DNA from: Haloferax sp. Atlit-12N
GTDB taxonomy: Archaea > Halobacteriota > Halobacteria > Halobacteriales > Haloferacaceae
Direction of reading: 5' to 3'
NCBI RefSeq assembly: GCF_003383095.1
Contig: NZ_PSYW01000001.1
Span: 1,240,001 to 1,304,000 of the forward strand
DNA: 64,000 bases
Positions within the stretch are counted from its first letter, which is position 1; each line of letters starts with the position of its first letter. Under the pieces are notes generated by a model. It had not been told where the DNA came from. It did no database searches and saw only the letters and a list, made by a program, of their open reading frames with translations. Shown in pieces: positions 43,148 through 53,630 of this stretch. Both the position numbers and the translations under genes were made by a program.

Positions 43148-43924
43148 TCAGTCGTCGTCGAGCGATTCGAGAAAGGAGACGAGCGCGTCGTTGACGAGGC
43201 GCGACCGCTCGACGGTGACGAGGTGGCGCGCGCCCGCGAACGACTCGAACTCGCCACGGGGGAGTCCCTCGGCCAGCGCGCGACCGCCTTCGACCGGCCA
43301 GACCGGGTCGTCGCCGCCGTGGAGGACGAGCGTCGGGACCGTCACCTCGTAGAGCGGGCCGGCGTCGTAGTCGGCGACGGCGGCGGCCTGTGCGGCCCAC
43401 GCTTCGTGGTCGGCGTCTTCCCGTTCGCGCCACGAGACGAGTTGGTCGACCACGTCCGGCTGTTCCGCGCGGAACTCCTCGGAGAGCGCCGGCGCGAGCG
43501 ACTCGCGGAGCGCGGCCGGGTCGTCGGGCGCGGCGGAGAGCGGTTCGGGGTCGATTTCCGCTCCCGAGGCGGCGGTGCCGACGAGGACGAGGCTCCGAAC
43601 ACGGTTCGTCGTCCGCGCGGCCTCCAGCGCGACCAGCCCGCCGAGGCCGAACCCGACGAGATGGGCCTTCCTGACGTTCGCGTCCGCGAGGACGGCCACG
43701 AGGTCGGAAACGAGCGTCTCGACCGAGTACGGCCCCGCGGGCGCGTCGGAGCGGCCGGCCCCGCGGAGGTCGGTCACGAGGCTCTCGTAGGGGCCGGCGA
43801 CGGCGGCGTGCTGCCAACCCCACTGCCACGCGCCGTAGCCCGCGTCGCCGACGAAGGCGACCGTCTCGCCGTCGCCCTCGCTGTCGTAGTACAGTTCGAC
43901 CCCGTCTGCGACTGCCGTGGGCAT
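43148..43924 (-). CDS. alpha/beta hydrolase-fold protein lacking the serine nucleophile
   Basis: 258 residues with the alpha/beta hydrolase pattern: LVTDLRGAGRSDAP, the nucleophile elbow, GGDDPVWPVEGG (acid) and ARHLVTVERS (His). At the elbow the sequence is GFGLGG, with Gly93 where the catalytic Ser is expected. The codon is GGC, one transition from AGC. It may be inactive, use another mechanism, or be a binding protein. ATG 43924 chosen as conserved start. Confidence 0.8.
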   Translation of the reverse strand: MPTAVADGVELYYDSEGDGETVAFVGDAGYGAWQWGWQHAAVAGPYESLVTDLRGAGRSDAPAGPYSVETLVSDLVAVLADANVRKAHLVGFGLGGLVALEAARTTNRVRSLVLVGTAASGAEIDPEPLSAAPDDPAALRESLAPALSEEFRAEQPDVVDQLVSWREREDADHEAWAAQAAAVADYDAGPLYEVTVPTLVLHGGDDPVWPVEGGRALAEGLPRGEFESFAGARHLVTVERSRLVNDALVSFLESLDDD

Positions 43925-44026
43925 ACCGGAGGCTCGGCGGGCGAGTGACTTAGGGCGTCCGTCTCGCGGACACGAAGCAAGCAAAAACGAACCCGAACGC
44001 GAATTCGGGTCGGTCGCGCGACCGAG

Positions 44027-46795
44027 TCAGGCGTTCAGAACGGCGCGGAGCACGTCGGGAGCCTCGTCGAGCGCGTCGTCGAGCGCGTCCACGTCGGGGC
44101 CACCGCCCTGCGCGAAGTCCGCGGGGCCGCCGCCGCCGCCGCCGACTTTCCCGGCGAGTTGGCCGACGACCTGCCCGGCGTTGACGCCGACGCCGTCGGG
44201 GACGCCGACGACGAACTGGGCGCTCCCGCCCGCGGCGGAGCCGAGGACGGCGACTTTCCCCTCCTCGACCAGCGCGTTGGCGGTCGCGCGGAGTTCGTCC
44301 GCGTCGCCGTCGAGGCGCTGGACGACGGCGGGCGTGCCGTCGATGTCGATTTCGTCGGCCCCCGCCGCGGCGCGCGCCTCGGCGAGTTCCGTCTTCAGGC
44401 GGTCGATGGTCTTGCCGCGCTCTTTCCACTCGGTGAAGAAGCGCTCTGCCGTCTCGGGTACGTCCGCGGGGTTCACGTCGAGCACGTCGGCCGCGCCGTA
44501 CAGCGCGTCCTCGGTGCGCTGGGTGGCCTCGATGGCCGCGTCGCCCGCCGCGAAGACGACGCGCTCGACGCCGTCCTGAACGGGCTCCGTCGTCAGCACC
44601 TTGATGACCCCGATGTCGCCGGTGCGCTTGACGTGGGTGCCGCCGCAGGCCTGCACGTCGGTGCCGACGTGGATGAGGCGAATCTGCTCGCCCGGCGGGA
44701 TACCGCCCTGATAGAGGTCGAAGCCGTGTTTCTTCTCGGCGTCGCGGCGGTCCGGCCACTCCTGTTTGACCGGGATGTTCCGCATCACGAGTTCGTTGGC
44801 GACGCGCTCTATCTGCTTGACCTCCTCGCGGGTGATGCGCTCGTAGTGGGTCACGTCGAGCCGCGAGCGGTCGACGCCCTTCGACGCGCCGGCCTGCCGG
44901 ATGTGGTCGCCGAGGACCGTCCGGATGGCGTGGCCGATAACGTGGGTCGCCGTGTGGTGGCGCATGAGCCGACGGCGGCGCTCGGCGTCGAGTTGGCCGC
45001 GGACGAACTCGCCCTTACCGGGGTCCTCGTCGGTGCGGTGGAGCACCACGTCGTCCACGATCTGCACGTCGGTCACCTCGACCGTCGTGTCGTCGGTGGC
45101 GAGCGAGCCGTGGTCGGCGGGCTGGCCCCCGCCTTCGGGGTAGAACATCGTCTGGTCGAGGACCACGTCGTAGCCCTCCTCGCGCTCGAACACGTCGAGA
45201 ACGACGGCCTCGAACTCGGTGCGCTCCTGGTCGTCGTAGTAGAGCTTGTCCGTCGCCGGCAGGTCGCCGAGGCGGTCGTCGCGCTCCGCGGCCTCGTCTT
45301 CGCCGTCGACCTGCTCGTGGCGGTCGGCGACGAGCGAGTAGAAGTCGTCGGGGATGTCGACGGTCGCGCCGCGCTCCTCGGCGATTTCCTGCACCATGTC
45401 GGGCTGGATGCCGTGGGAGTCGTACAGCTCGATGAGTTCGTCGAGCGGGATGGGTTCGTCCTTGTCGGCGTACTCGTCGGCGAGCTGCTGGACCTTGCGG
45501 GAGCCGCGTTCGAGCGTCTTTCTGTACTTGCGCTCCTCGCTGCGGACGATGTCGCGGATGGTATCGCGGTTCTGGTAGTCGAGGCGCTCGGCCTGCATGT
45601 CCACGAGTTCGTCGAGCGGGGCGTCCACGCCGAGGTTGTCCACGAGGCGCTTGGTGCGCCGGAGGACCATGCGGGCGAGGTAGCCCGTCCCGACGTTCGA
45701 GGGGACGATGCCGTCACCGAACATGTACGCGAGGGTGCGGCAGTGGTCCGCGATGGCGTAGATGTCTTCGAGCGGGCGGAGCAGGGACGTGAGTTCGGCC
45801 TCGTCGACACCGAGTTCGCCCGCGACTTCGGCGCGCGCGGTGGCGAGGTCGTCGATTTCGTCGATGTCGAGGTGGCCCGAGAGCTTCGCCGCGCGGTGGA
45901 TGAGTTCCTCCTCCTCGTCGGTGTGCTCGATGCCGACGTTTTCCTTCAGGAACTCTATCATGTCGGGGTAGACGGCCTCGTACACCGTCGGCGTCCCCTG
46001 CGACACCCACGTCCACCGTTCGAGTCCGTAGCCGGTGTCGACGATGTAGGTGTCCATCGGCGAGTAGGTGTTGCCGTCCTTGAGTTCGTAGTCGCCCTCC
46101 GGGTCCTGCTTCATCGACATGAAGACGAGGGTAGCGAGTTCGGCGCCGCGGTAGAGGACTTCGAAAGCCGGACCGGCGTTGCCGCCGCCGACCCACGGGT
46201 CCTCGATGTAGGTGATTTCGGAGATGTCCGCGCCGAGCGATTCGAAGAACTCGTCGCAGAGGCGGACCGTCTCGTCCTTCCAGTAGACCTCGCCCTCGTA
46301 GGCGTACTTGTCGCCGGCCTCCTCGCGGGCGTTGAACGCGTGGTGAGCCATCATCTCGAACGCCATCGTGTGGCGACCGGTCTTGCCCACGTTGTCGATG
46401 TCCTGCATCCGGATGCAGGGCTGAGAGACGGTCAGCGGGTTGGCCGGCGGCGGCGTCTCGCCGGACGTGACGAGCGGCTGGAAGTCATAGATAGATGCCT
46501 GCGTCAAGAGCACGTCGTCGCGCCAGCGGTTCGCGGCGACCGGGTAGGGGTCGATGCGCTCGTGGTCGTGGTCCTCGAAGAAAGAGAGGAACTTCTCGCG
46601 CATCTCTTCGAGGGTGTACTCCTCGTCGAAGCCGGGGTTGTCGATGAAGGTGTAGTCGTCGGCGGGCGGTTCACCGCACGTCTCGCGGTCGGGGTCTCGT
46701 GTCCAGAAGTGGACGCCCGTCACGGGGCATTGCTTCCGGTAGAAGCCCTCCTCCTCGAAGTAGTCGAGGCGGTACTCCGCTTCGAGTTCGCTCAT
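44027..46795 (-). CDS. alaS: alanyl-tRNA synthetase
   Basis: 922-residue archaeal-type class II synthetase. The N-terminal catalytic core has the archaeal extension with CPVTG (about 25), the class II motifs ([25 protein letters not shown]) and [11 protein letters not shown]. The editing domain has [11 protein letters not shown] and [10 protein letters not shown], and the C-terminal C-Ala part is Gly-rich. ATG 46795; TTG 46801 is possible. Monocistronic. Confidence 0.96.
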   Translation of the reverse strand: MSELEAEYRLDYFEEEGFYRKQCPVTGVHFWTRDPDRETCGEPPADDYTFIDNPGFDEEYTLEEMREKFLSFFEDHDHERIDPYPVAANRWRDDVLLTQASIYDFQPLVTSGETPPPANPLTVSQPCIRMQDIDNVGKTGRHTMAFEMMAHHAFNAREEAGDKYAYEGEVYWKDETVRLCDEFFESLGADISEITYIEDPWVGGGNAGPAFEVLYRGAELATLVFMSMKQDPEGDYELKDGNTYSPMDTYIVDTGYGLERWTWVSQGTPTVYEAVYPDMIEFLKENVGIEHTDEEEELIHRAAKLSGHLDIDEIDDLATARAEVAGELGVDEAELTSLLRPLEDIYAIADHCRTLAYMFGDGIVPSNVGTGYLARMVLRRTKRLVDNLGVDAPLDELVDMQAERLDYQNRDTIRDIVRSEERKYRKTLERGSRKVQQLADEYADKDEPIPLDELIELYDSHGIQPDMVQEIAEERGATVDIPDDFYSLVADRHEQVDGEDEAAERDDRLGDLPATDKLYYDDQERTEFEAVVLDVFEREEGYDVVLDQTMFYPEGGGQPADHGSLATDDTTVEVTDVQIVDDVVLHRTDEDPGKGEFVRGQLDAERRRRLMRHHTATHVIGHAIRTVLGDHIRQAGASKGVDRSRLDVTHYERITREEVKQIERVANELVMRNIPVKQEWPDRRDAEKKHGFDLYQGGIPPGEQIRLIHVGTDVQACGGTHVKRTGDIGVIKVLTTEPVQDGVERVVFAAGDAAIEATQRTEDALYGAADVLDVNPADVPETAERFFTEWKERGKTIDRLKTELAEARAAAGADEIDIDGTPAVVQRLDGDADELRATANALVEEGKVAVLGSAAGGSAQFVVGVPDGVGVNAGQVVGQLAGKVGGGGGGPADFAQGGGPDVDALDDALDEAPDVLRAVLNA

Positions 46796-46917
46796 TGCCA
46801 AACTCTGGTCTACCGTCGGGTAAAACAGTTCCGGGAAATGGGCGCAGACGCCCGATTCCCCTCAATTTCGCCCGCACGGGCCGTGTCGTTCTTTTCCCTC
46901 CCGAGCCAACGAGGAGT

Positions 46918-47403
46918 ATGGAACTCGCCTCGCTCCGTCGGCGACCGGCGGTCGAACTGCTCGCGTGGGTCGTCCTCGCGCAACTCGCCGGCGCGCTCGG
47001 AAGCGTCTTCACCGTGACCGCTATCGGGTCGTGGTACGGGACGCTCACCCGACCGTGGTTCGCCCCGCCGAACTGGGTGTTCGGCCCGGTCTGGGTGACG
47101 CTTTTCACCCTGATGGGCGTCGCCGCGTGGCTCGTCTCCCGGCGCGACCACCCCCGCCGCGAGCGGGCGCTCGCCGTCTTCGTCGGCCACCTCGTCGTCA
47201 ACGTCGCGTGGTCCGCGGCGTTCTTCGGACTGCAGTCGCCCGCACTCGGCCTCGCCGTCATCCTCGTCCTCATCGCGGCGATTCTGGCGACGATGCGCGA
47301 GTTCGCCGCCGTCGACCGGCGCGCGGCCGGTCTCCTCGTCCCCTACCTCCTGTGGACGTGCTTCGCAACTGTTCTCAACTACGGCTTCTGGTCGCTAAAC
47401 TGA
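46918..47403 (+). CDS. tspO: TspO/MBR family membrane protein
   Basis: 161 residues with five hydrophobic helices and the TspO motifs WYGTLTRPWFAPPNWVFGPVW (seen in two parts), NVAWSAAFFGL and LWTCFATVLNYGFWSLN. Members bind porphyrins or sterols and often respond to stress. A GAGGAG ribosome-binding sequence precedes ATG 46918. It stands alone, divergent from alaS. Confidence 0.92.
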   Translation: MELASLRRRPAVELLAWVVLAQLAGALGSVFTVTAIGSWYGTLTRPWFAPPNWVFGPVWVTLFTLMGVAAWLVSRRDHPRRERALAVFVGHLVVNVAWSAAFFGLQSPALGLAVILVLIAAILATMREFAAVDRRAAGLLVPYLLWTCFATVLNYGFWSLN

Positions 47404-47523
47404 GTAATTCGACACGTCGTCCCGGCCACGACCCCGACGCGAACGACACACTGCACCCTCTTGGTGATTGGAAACATGCCGCAACGATTATAATTCTCGT
47501 TGACGTTCGATAGGAGGACTGCC

Positions 47524-49800
47524 GTGCACGCGACGGAACCAACGGTTTTCGTGGACGACGACTTCGACGATATCGACCTCGGCGACGGGGTCACGGTGGC
47601 GTCAGCGAGTGACGAGAACGACCCGAGCGACGCCGCGTGCGCCGTCGTCACGGACCCCGACGCGGCGGTCCCCGGCGACGTGCCGACGGTTCTGTACACC
47701 GACGCGCCGCCCGAGGCCATCGAGCGACCCGACCGGTTCGACGCCTACGTCAGCCGAGGCGACCGCTCCGCGCTCGAATCGCAGGTTCGATGGGTGCTCG
47801 CATCGACCGCCAACCGGGACGCAAGCGAGGTGGCGACGGCCCGAAACGACGCCGAGTGGGACCGACTCAAACGGCTCTACGAGGGGACGACGGACCTCAT
47901 CGCGGCCGAGACGGTCGAGGAACTCTACGAGCGCGCCATCGGCCTCACGGAGCACATCCTCGAGTTCGACAACACCTCGTTTTTCGTCCACGACGGAGAC
48001 AGCTTCTACGTCGTCGCCAACAACGACGACATGGCCGGAACGGGGCCGATTCCCTCGGACACAGGGCTGCTCGGGGAGACGCACCGGACCAAACGCTCGT
48101 TTCTCGTGGACGACGTGCGCGACCACCCCGCGGCCGACCCCGACGACCCCGCGTACCGCTCGGCAGTGAGCGTCCCGCTGGGCGACGACGGCGTGTTTCA
48201 GGCCATCTCCAACGAGGTCGGCGCGTACGACGAAACCGACCTCACGCTGGCCGAACTCCTCGTGTCCTACGTCTCCGAGACGCGGAGCCGTATCGAGTCC
48301 GAGGCCGCGCTTCGACAGAGCCGCGAGCAGATAGAGCGACTCCACCGAGGAGCCACCGAGCTGGCCGCGGCGACGAGTCTCGACGAGCTGTTCGAACAGA
48401 CCGTCGAAATCACGGACGACATCCTCGAGTTCGACATCAGCTACGTGGGCGTCGTCGAGGACGGCTACATCGTTCCGGCGGCTATCTCGTCGGACGCGCC
48501 GGCCGACGGGGCGGAGCGCGTCCCCCTCGACGACGGGGGCATCGCGGCCGAAGTGTACCTATCTAGAAACACCGACATCACCGACGACGTGCGCGACCAC
48601 CCCGAGGCGCGCCCGGTCAAGCGGATGTACCGCGCGGTCCTGAGCGTCCCCATCGGGGACCTCGGCGTCTTCCAGGCGACGACGTTCACGCCCGGCGCGT
48701 TCGACGAGCGAGACGCGGAACTGACGGAACTCCTCATGGCGCACGTCGCGGTCACGGCCGAGCGCATCCGCGCGGAATCGCGGCTCAGGGAGGAGCGCGA
48801 CCGCTCGACGGCGCTGTTCGAACACGTCTCCGACGCCGCCGTCGCCTACGACGTGGAAGCCGGCGCGGTCACCGTCCGCGACGTGAACCGGGCGTTCCAG
48901 TCGGCCTTCGGCTACGACGCCGACGACGTGGTCGGAAGCGACCTCCTCGGGCGAATCGTCCCGCCGGAACCCGACCCGGACCCGGTTCCCGAACCGGGTG
49001 CGGACGAAACCATCCCCGAACTCCTCGTCGCCGCCGGCGAGAGCTACCGCGGAGAGGTCCGCCGCCGGACCGAAGCCGGCGTCCGCGAGTTCATCCTGAA
49101 CGTCGTCCCGCTGTCGCCCGGCGAAGAGCGCGGGTCGGGCTACGCCATCTACACCGACATCACGGAGCGGAAGACCCGCGAAAGCGAGTTAGAGCGACAG
49201 AACGAGCGATTGGAGGAGTTCGCGAACATCGTGAGCCACGACCTTCGGAACCCGCTTTCGGTCGCCCGCGGAAACCTCGACCTCGCCCGCGAGACCGGCG
49301 ACGAGTCGCGGTTCGACACGGCCAAGCGGGCGCTCGAACAGATGGAAGAGCTCATCGACGACCTGCTGTCGCTCGCCCGCCGCGGCCAACTGGTCGACGA
49401 GACGGAGCGCGTGGACCTCGGGGCGGTCGCCCGACAGGCGTGGGCGACCACAGACACCGCCGACGCCGAGTTACTCACCCCCCAATCGGTCGTCGTCGAC
49501 GCCGACGAGGACCGCCTCGCCGAACTGCTCGCCAACCTGTTTCGGAACGCGGTCGAACACGCCGGACCCGACGTTCGCGTCGAGGTCGGCGGCGTCGACG
49601 GCGGGTTCTACGTCGAAGACGACGGCCCCGGCATCGACCCCGAGCGCCGCGACGAGGTGTTCGAACCCGGCGAGACGACCGGCGACGACGGCATCGGCTA
49701 CGGGCTCGCGATCGTCGAATCCATCGCCGAGGCCCACGGCTGGTCGGCCATCGTGACTTCGGGGACGGCGGGCGGCGCGCGCTTCGAGTTCCGGGCGTGA
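47524..49800 (+). CDS. cytoplasmic sensor histidine kinase with GAF and PAS domains
   Basis: 758 residues. About 1-110 resembles a response-regulator-like N-terminal domain (PDAAVPGDVPTVLYTD), then two GAF domains (about 118-270 and 275-430), a PAS domain (about 438-560), HisKA with the phospho-acceptor His572 (EFANIVSHDLRNPL) and HATPase_c (NLFRNAVEH, DDGPGI, GYGLAI). There is no membrane segment. GTG 47524 is chosen because a consensus GGAGG sits at 47512-47516, and a TTATAAT box near 47488 fits. No cognate regulator is adjacent; the output may be a one-component or remote partner. Confidence 0.88.
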   Translation: MHATEPTVFVDDDFDDIDLGDGVTVASASDENDPSDAACAVVTDPDAAVPGDVPTVLYTDAPPEAIERPDRFDAYVSRGDRSALESQVRWVLASTANRDASEVATARNDAEWDRLKRLYEGTTDLIAAETVEELYERAIGLTEHILEFDNTSFFVHDGDSFYVVANNDDMAGTGPIPSDTGLLGETHRTKRSFLVDDVRDHPAADPDDPAYRSAVSVPLGDDGVFQAISNEVGAYDETDLTLAELLVSYVSETRSRIESEAALRQSREQIERLHRGATELAAATSLDELFEQTVEITDDILEFDISYVGVVEDGYIVPAAISSDAPADGAERVPLDDGGIAAEVYLSRNTDITDDVRDHPEARPVKRMYRAVLSVPIGDLGVFQATTFTPGAFDERDAELTELLMAHVAVTAERIRAESRLREERDRSTALFEHVSDAAVAYDVEAGAVTVRDVNRAFQSAFGYDADDVVGSDLLGRIVPPEPDPDPVPEPGADETIPELLVAAGESYRGEVRRRTEAGVREFILNVVPLSPGEERGSGYAIYTDITERKTRESELERQNERLEEFANIVSHDLRNPLSVARGNLDLARETGDESRFDTAKRALEQMEELIDDLLSLARRGQLVDETERVDLGAVARQAWATTDTADAELLTPQSVVVDADEDRLAELLANLFRNAVEHAGPDVRVEVGGVDGGFYVEDDGPGIDPERRDEVFEPGETTGDDGIGYGLAIVESIAEAHGWSAIVTSGTAGGARFEFRA

Positions 49801-49858
49801 GGCGAAAACGAGGAGAGACCGGAGAGCGCCGTGGCCGGCGCGGCCGAGTCGGCCCAGT

Positions 49859-50842
49859 TCAGTTCTGCGAGAGCGCGAGCGACGCGAGGAGCGCTTCGAG
49901 TTGGACCTGCTCGTTCGCGCCCTCGGAGATGCGGTAGTCGGCCTCGCCGATGCGCTCCATGAGGCGGACGGCCTCGCGCTCGTCGAGGTCGAACTCCCAG
50001 ACGGAGCGGTGAAGCTGGTCGATGATGTCGCCGCCGGCCATGCCGGTGTCGACGATGAGCGTCTCTAACTGCTTGCGCGCGGTCGTGAACTCGCCGTCGA
50101 TGGCGGCCCGGACCATCTCCTCGATGTCCTCGGGGCGGGCCGTCGAGGTAATCATGTAGACGGCCTCCTCGTCGACGACTTCGCCGGTCGTCGCGGCGGC
50201 CTGCAGGGAGTTGATGGCGCGACGCATGTCGCCGCCGGCGGCGTAGACGAGTGCATCGAGGCCGTCTTCTGTGACCTCGATGTCCTCGGCCGCGGCGATG
50301 TCGCGGACCTGCTCCGCGACGGCGTCGTCGCCGAGCGGGGAGAAGCGGAACACCGCGCAGCGCGACTGGATGGGGTCGATAATCTTCGAGGAGTAGTTAC
50401 ACGAGAGAATGAAGCGCGTGTTGTCGGAGAACTGCTCCATCGTCCGGCGGAGCGCCGACTGCGCGTCGTTCGTCAGCGAGTCGGCCTCGTCGAGGAAGAT
50501 GACGCGGTAGTCGTGGCCGCCGAACGACGAGCGCGCGAAGTTCTTGATGCGGTCGCGGACCACGTCGATGCCGCGCTCGTCGGAGGCGTTGAGTTCGAGG
50601 AAGTTGCCGCGCCAGTCGTCGCCGTAGATGGCGCGGGCGATGGCCGTCGCGGAGGTGGTCTTGCCGACGCCCGCCGGTCCCGCGAACAGGAGGTGCGGCA
50701 GGTCGTCGCGCTCGATGTAGCTCCGCAGGCGCTCGACGATGTCGTCCTGTCCGTAGACGTCGTCGAAGGTCTGCGGTCGATACTTCTCGATCCAGATTTC
50801 ACGACCCGCCGGGGCGTCGCCCGACTCCGCGGCCTCGCTCAT
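49859..50842 (-). CDS. rfcA: replication factor C small subunit (clamp loader)
   Basis: 327-residue AAA+ protein. Box [15 protein letters not shown], Walker [10 protein letters not shown] (55-63), NASDERG, Walker [11 protein letters not shown], and SRC (arginine finger) are in order. It loads the PCNA clamp on DNA with the RFC large subunit. ATG 50842; no intein is present although inteins are common in haloarchaeal rfc genes. Divergent from samp2. Confidence 0.95.
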   Translation of the reverse strand: MSEAAESGDAPAGREIWIEKYRPQTFDDVYGQDDIVERLRSYIERDDLPHLLFAGPAGVGKTTSATAIARAIYGDDWRGNFLELNASDERGIDVVRDRIKNFARSSFGGHDYRVIFLDEADSLTNDAQSALRRTMEQFSDNTRFILSCNYSSKIIDPIQSRCAVFRFSPLGDDAVAEQVRDIAAAEDIEVTEDGLDALVYAAGGDMRRAINSLQAAATTGEVVDEEAVYMITSTARPEDIEEMVRAAIDGEFTTARKQLETLIVDTGMAGGDIIDQLHRSVWEFDLDEREAVRLMERIGEADYRISEGANEQVQLEALLASLALSQN

Positions 50843-50992
50843 ATCCGTTCTACTGGCCGCCCCGCACATAAACCGTCCGAGACGGAGAGCCGGCGTGACA
50901 CCGACCCGTCGGCGGGCCGAACGCCGGGTCGCGGGGGCGTCGAGGCGGTCGAAGCCGACGGACTGAAACCCGCGCCCGACCCACGAGCGACC

Positions 50993-51193
50993 ATGAACGT
51001 GACCGTCGAGGTCGTCGGCGAGGAGACCAGCGAGGTCGCCGTCGGCGACGACGGGACCTACGCGGACCTCGTGCGGGCGGTGGACCTCAGCCCCCACGAG
51101 GTGACCGTCCTCGTCGACGGCCGCCCCGTCCCCGAAGACCAGCCCGTCGAAGTCGACCGCGTGAAGGTGCTCCGCCTCATCAAGGGCGGGTAG
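50993..51193 (+). CDS. samp2: small archaeal modifier protein SAMP2
   Basis: 66-residue ubiquitin-like protein: [17 protein letters not shown] with a beta-grasp pattern and a C-terminal diglycine ([10 protein letters not shown]). In Haloferax volcanii SAMP2 is covalently attached to target proteins through E1 UbaA and also acts in tRNA thiolation. The sequence is essentially that protein as I remember it. The diglycine is required for attachment. The next gene (GNAT) starts 8 bases after its stop, so they are co-transcribed. Confidence 0.95.
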   Translation: MNVTVEVVGEETSEVAVGDDGTYADLVRAVDLSPHEVTVLVDGRPVPEDQPVEVDRVKVLRLIKGG

Positions 51194-51201
51194 TCGGCGA
51201 T

Positions 51202-51663
51202 ATGGACGGCACCGCCGAAAACCCCGATATCCGCGTTCGAGAGGGCGACCCCGACGAACTGGTAGCCGTGATGCGCGTCCTCGACGCCGGACTGCTCGAA
51301 GCCGACGCGGGCGAGGTCCGCGACCGGCTAGCCGCCGGCGACTGTCTCGTCGCCGAGGCGTCCGGCCGCGTCGTCGGCGTGCTGGCGCTCGACGGCGACT
51401 ACATCGACGCCGTGGCCGCCTCCCCGAGTCGCCGCGGCCGGGGCGTCGGAACCGCGCTCGTCCGGGCGGCGCTCGACCGTCGGGACCGACTCGTCGCCGA
51501 CTTCGACGGGGGCGTCCGACCGTTCTACGAGTCGCTCGGATTCGACATCGAGGCGCGGGACGGAGATGGGAATGGGAATGGGAATGGGAATGGGGATGCG
51601 GGAGCAGTCGCAGACACGGATGCGGGCGACGACCGATTTCGCGGCGTCCTGCGGGACGAGTAG
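51202..51663 (+). CDS. GNAT family N-acetyltransferase, co-transcribed with samp2
   Basis: 153 residues. The acetyl-CoA-binding motif A is [17 protein letters not shown], preceded by YIDAVAVS-like strand and followed by [15 protein letters not shown]. The region around 121-131 is a Gly/Asn repeat encoded by tandem hexamers. Target unknown; its coupling to samp2 hints at acetylation in the modifier pathway, an inference. ATG 51202. Confidence 0.82.
   Translation: MDGTAENPDIRVREGDPDELVAVMRVLDAGLLEADAGEVRDRLAAGDCLVAEASGRVVGVLALDGDYIDAVAASPSRRGRGVGTALVRAALDRRDRLVADFDGGVRPFYESLGFDIEARDGDGNGNGNGNGDAGAVADTDAGDDRFRGVLRDE
51565..51594 (+). repeat. in-frame hexanucleotide microsatellite in the GNAT gene
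   Basis: GATGGG followed by four copies of AATGGG, in frame with six-base steps, encodes [11 protein letters not shown]. Slippage would add or remove two residues without breaking the frame. Confidence 0.8.
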
Positions 51664-51741
51664 CGGCCTCCCGTAGTTGTTGGATGTTACCAACCGACAC
51701 AGATTTAGCCGCTGGTCGTCAAGCGCTAGGGAGTCAAGCCC

Positions 51742-52122
51742 ATGGCAAAGCGAGACCGGAGCGACCGTATCTTGACCGACTGGGACCGCGTTTTCGACGC
51801 GCTCTCCGACCCGTCGCGCCGCTACGTGTTGGAGTATCTCCACGACCGGACGGAGCCGGCGTCGGTCTGGGACCTCGCGGTCGCTCTCGCAGTACGGACA
51901 ACCGACCTCCCGCCCGACGAGGTGGACCTGCAGGTCGTCGAGCAGGCCGAGGTCGGCATCGTCCACGTCCACCTGCCGAAGCTTCAGGCCGCCGACCTCG
52001 TCGAGGCCGCTGAAGAGGGCGTCTCGCTGACCGAGCACGCGGAGACGCTCCCGCTTTTCACGCCGTCGTACCGCGGGGTTGTCAGACCGGTCGGCGACGA
52101 AGAAGAGCCGCGAGAGCCCTGA
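51742..52122 (+). CDS. haloarchaeal winged-helix protein (DUF7344-type)
   Basis: 126 residues. The N-terminal part VFDALSDPSRRYVLEYL is the DUF7344-type winged-helix core, with EVDLQVVEQAEVGIVHVHLPKLQAADLVEA as recognition and wing (seen in two parts). Many such regulators exist in Haloarchaea. Monocistronic. A TTTAGCC TATA-like element lies about 35 bases upstream. Target unknown. Confidence 0.78.
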   Translation: MAKRDRSDRILTDWDRVFDALSDPSRRYVLEYLHDRTEPASVWDLAVALAVRTTDLPPDEVDLQVVEQAEVGIVHVHLPKLQAADLVEAAEEGVSLTEHAETLPLFTPSYRGVVRPVGDEEEPREP

Positions 52123-52133
52123 TACCGGCCCGC

Positions 52134-53507
52134 TCAGACGAGAGGTGCGACGAGTTCGCGGCCGGCTTCGAGGAGCGCCGAGACCGCGTCTTCGCTCCCG
52201 GCTTCCGCGTAGACGCGCATCTTCGGCTCCGTCCCCGAGGGACGGACGAGGAGCCACGAGCCGTCTTCTAAGAGGAGTTTGAAGCCGTCGAGCGTGACGA
52301 CCTTGGCGATGTCGCGACCGGCGACCGTCTCGGGGAGCACACCCTCCAACTCGTCGATGACGCGCGCCTTCTCGGAGTCGGGGCAGGCGACGCTTATCTT
52401 GTCGGCGACGATTTCGCCGTGTTCGGCCTCGATGCGGTCGAGGCGGGCGTCGAAGTCCTCCTCGGCGGTCGCGGCGGCCGCGAGCAGGCCCATGAGGACG
52501 CCATCCTTCTCGCGGACGTGCCCGCGGACGGAGAAGCCGCCGGACTCCTCGCCGCCCATGAGCGCGTCGTGTTCGCGCATGCCGTCAGCGACCCACTTGA
52601 AGCCGACCGCGGTCTCGAACACTTCCTCGCCGTGGGCCTCAGCGATGCGGTCGATGAGGAACGTGGTCGAGACGGTCCGGATGGCCGGTCCGGAGTCGGA
52701 TTCGAGCAGGTAGTCGTAGACGGCGGCGAAAAAGAGGTTCTCGTCGAGGACGCCGCGGTCGGGCGTGGCGATGCCGATGCGGTCGGCGTCGCCGTCGTTG
52801 GCGACCCCGAGGTCCGCGTCGTGTTCGGCCATCGCCTCGGCGAGGCCGCCGAGGTTCTCCGCGGAGGGTTCCGGCGAAATGCCGCCGAAGTCGGCGTCGC
52901 GCTCACAGCGCAGGCGAACGACCTCCGCACCGGCGGCTTCGAGGAGCGCGTCGGTGACACCGCGGCCGCTGCCGTGCATGGCGTCGTAGACGACCGTGAG
53001 GTCCGAGAGGTCGTCGCCGACGAGGTCCATCGCGTGGTCGGCGTGCGGCGAGACCACATCGACACGCTCGATGGTGCCGCGTTCGGACTCGGGCAGGAGG
53101 TCCGGTTCGGCGAGGCGCTCGGCGACCGCGTCGGTCACGTCGGGGAGCGCCGGAGCGCCGTCGGAGGGGATGAACTTCACGCCGTTGTACTCCGGCGGGT
53201 TGTGCGAGGCCGTGACCATGAGCGCCCCCGAGAGGCCGCGGTCAGCGATGGCGTAAGCGACGAGCGGGGTCGGGCAGTCCCGCTCCGGCAGGAGCACGTC
53301 GAAGCCGTTGCCAGCGACGACCTCGGCGAGCGACTCCGCGAAGCCGGGGGAGGTCTCGCGGGCGTCGTAGCCGATGAGCACCGGCGCGGTGAAGCCCTCG
53401 TCGGCGAGGTAGTCGGCGACGGCCTGTCCGACGACGCGGACGCGGTCGTCGGTGAAGGTGTCCAGCGTGGCGCGCCACCCGTCGGTCCCGAATGAGATTT
53501 CGTCCAT
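52134..53507 (-). CDS. pgm: phosphoglucomutase/phosphomannomutase family enzyme
   Basis: 457-residue alpha-D-phosphohexomutase. Active-site Ser101 lies in TASHNP, the metal-binding loop is DGDADRIG, the sugar-binding loop is GGEESGGF and the phosphate-binding loop is RPSGTEPKMRVY. All four are intact. It interconverts hexose 1- and 6-phosphates for glycan or storage synthesis; glucose, mannose or glucosamine specificity cannot be told by eye. ATG 53507. Confidence 0.93.
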   Translation of the reverse strand: MDEISFGTDGWRATLDTFTDDRVRVVGQAVADYLADEGFTAPVLIGYDARETSPGFAESLAEVVAGNGFDVLLPERDCPTPLVAYAIADRGLSGALMVTASHNPPEYNGVKFIPSDGAPALPDVTDAVAERLAEPDLLPESERGTIERVDVVSPHADHAMDLVGDDLSDLTVVYDAMHGSGRGVTDALLEAAGAEVVRLRCERDADFGGISPEPSAENLGGLAEAMAEHDADLGVANDGDADRIGIATPDRGVLDENLFFAAVYDYLLESDSGPAIRTVSTTFLIDRIAEAHGEEVFETAVGFKWVADGMREHDALMGGEESGGFSVRGHVREKDGVLMGLLAAAATAEEDFDARLDRIEAEHGEIVADKISVACPDSEKARVIDELEGVLPETVAGRDIAKVVTLDGFKLLLEDGSWLLVRPSGTEPKMRVYAEAGSEDAVSALLEAGRELVAPLV

Positions 53508-53630
53508 ACGCGCACCACTCCGCGGCGGGGCAAAAAACTACGTTACGAGCCGACGGGTTCGGGGCGCGCCGCGGCGACTCGGTGGGGGCACGGCTGGCTA
53601 CGGCGCAACCCCAACGCGGCCCCAACTCGC

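Noticed and set aside
51664..51741. tRNA or small RNA in the gap before the winged-helix gene
   Set aside because: No cloverleaf or stable structure; only a TATA-like element was seen.
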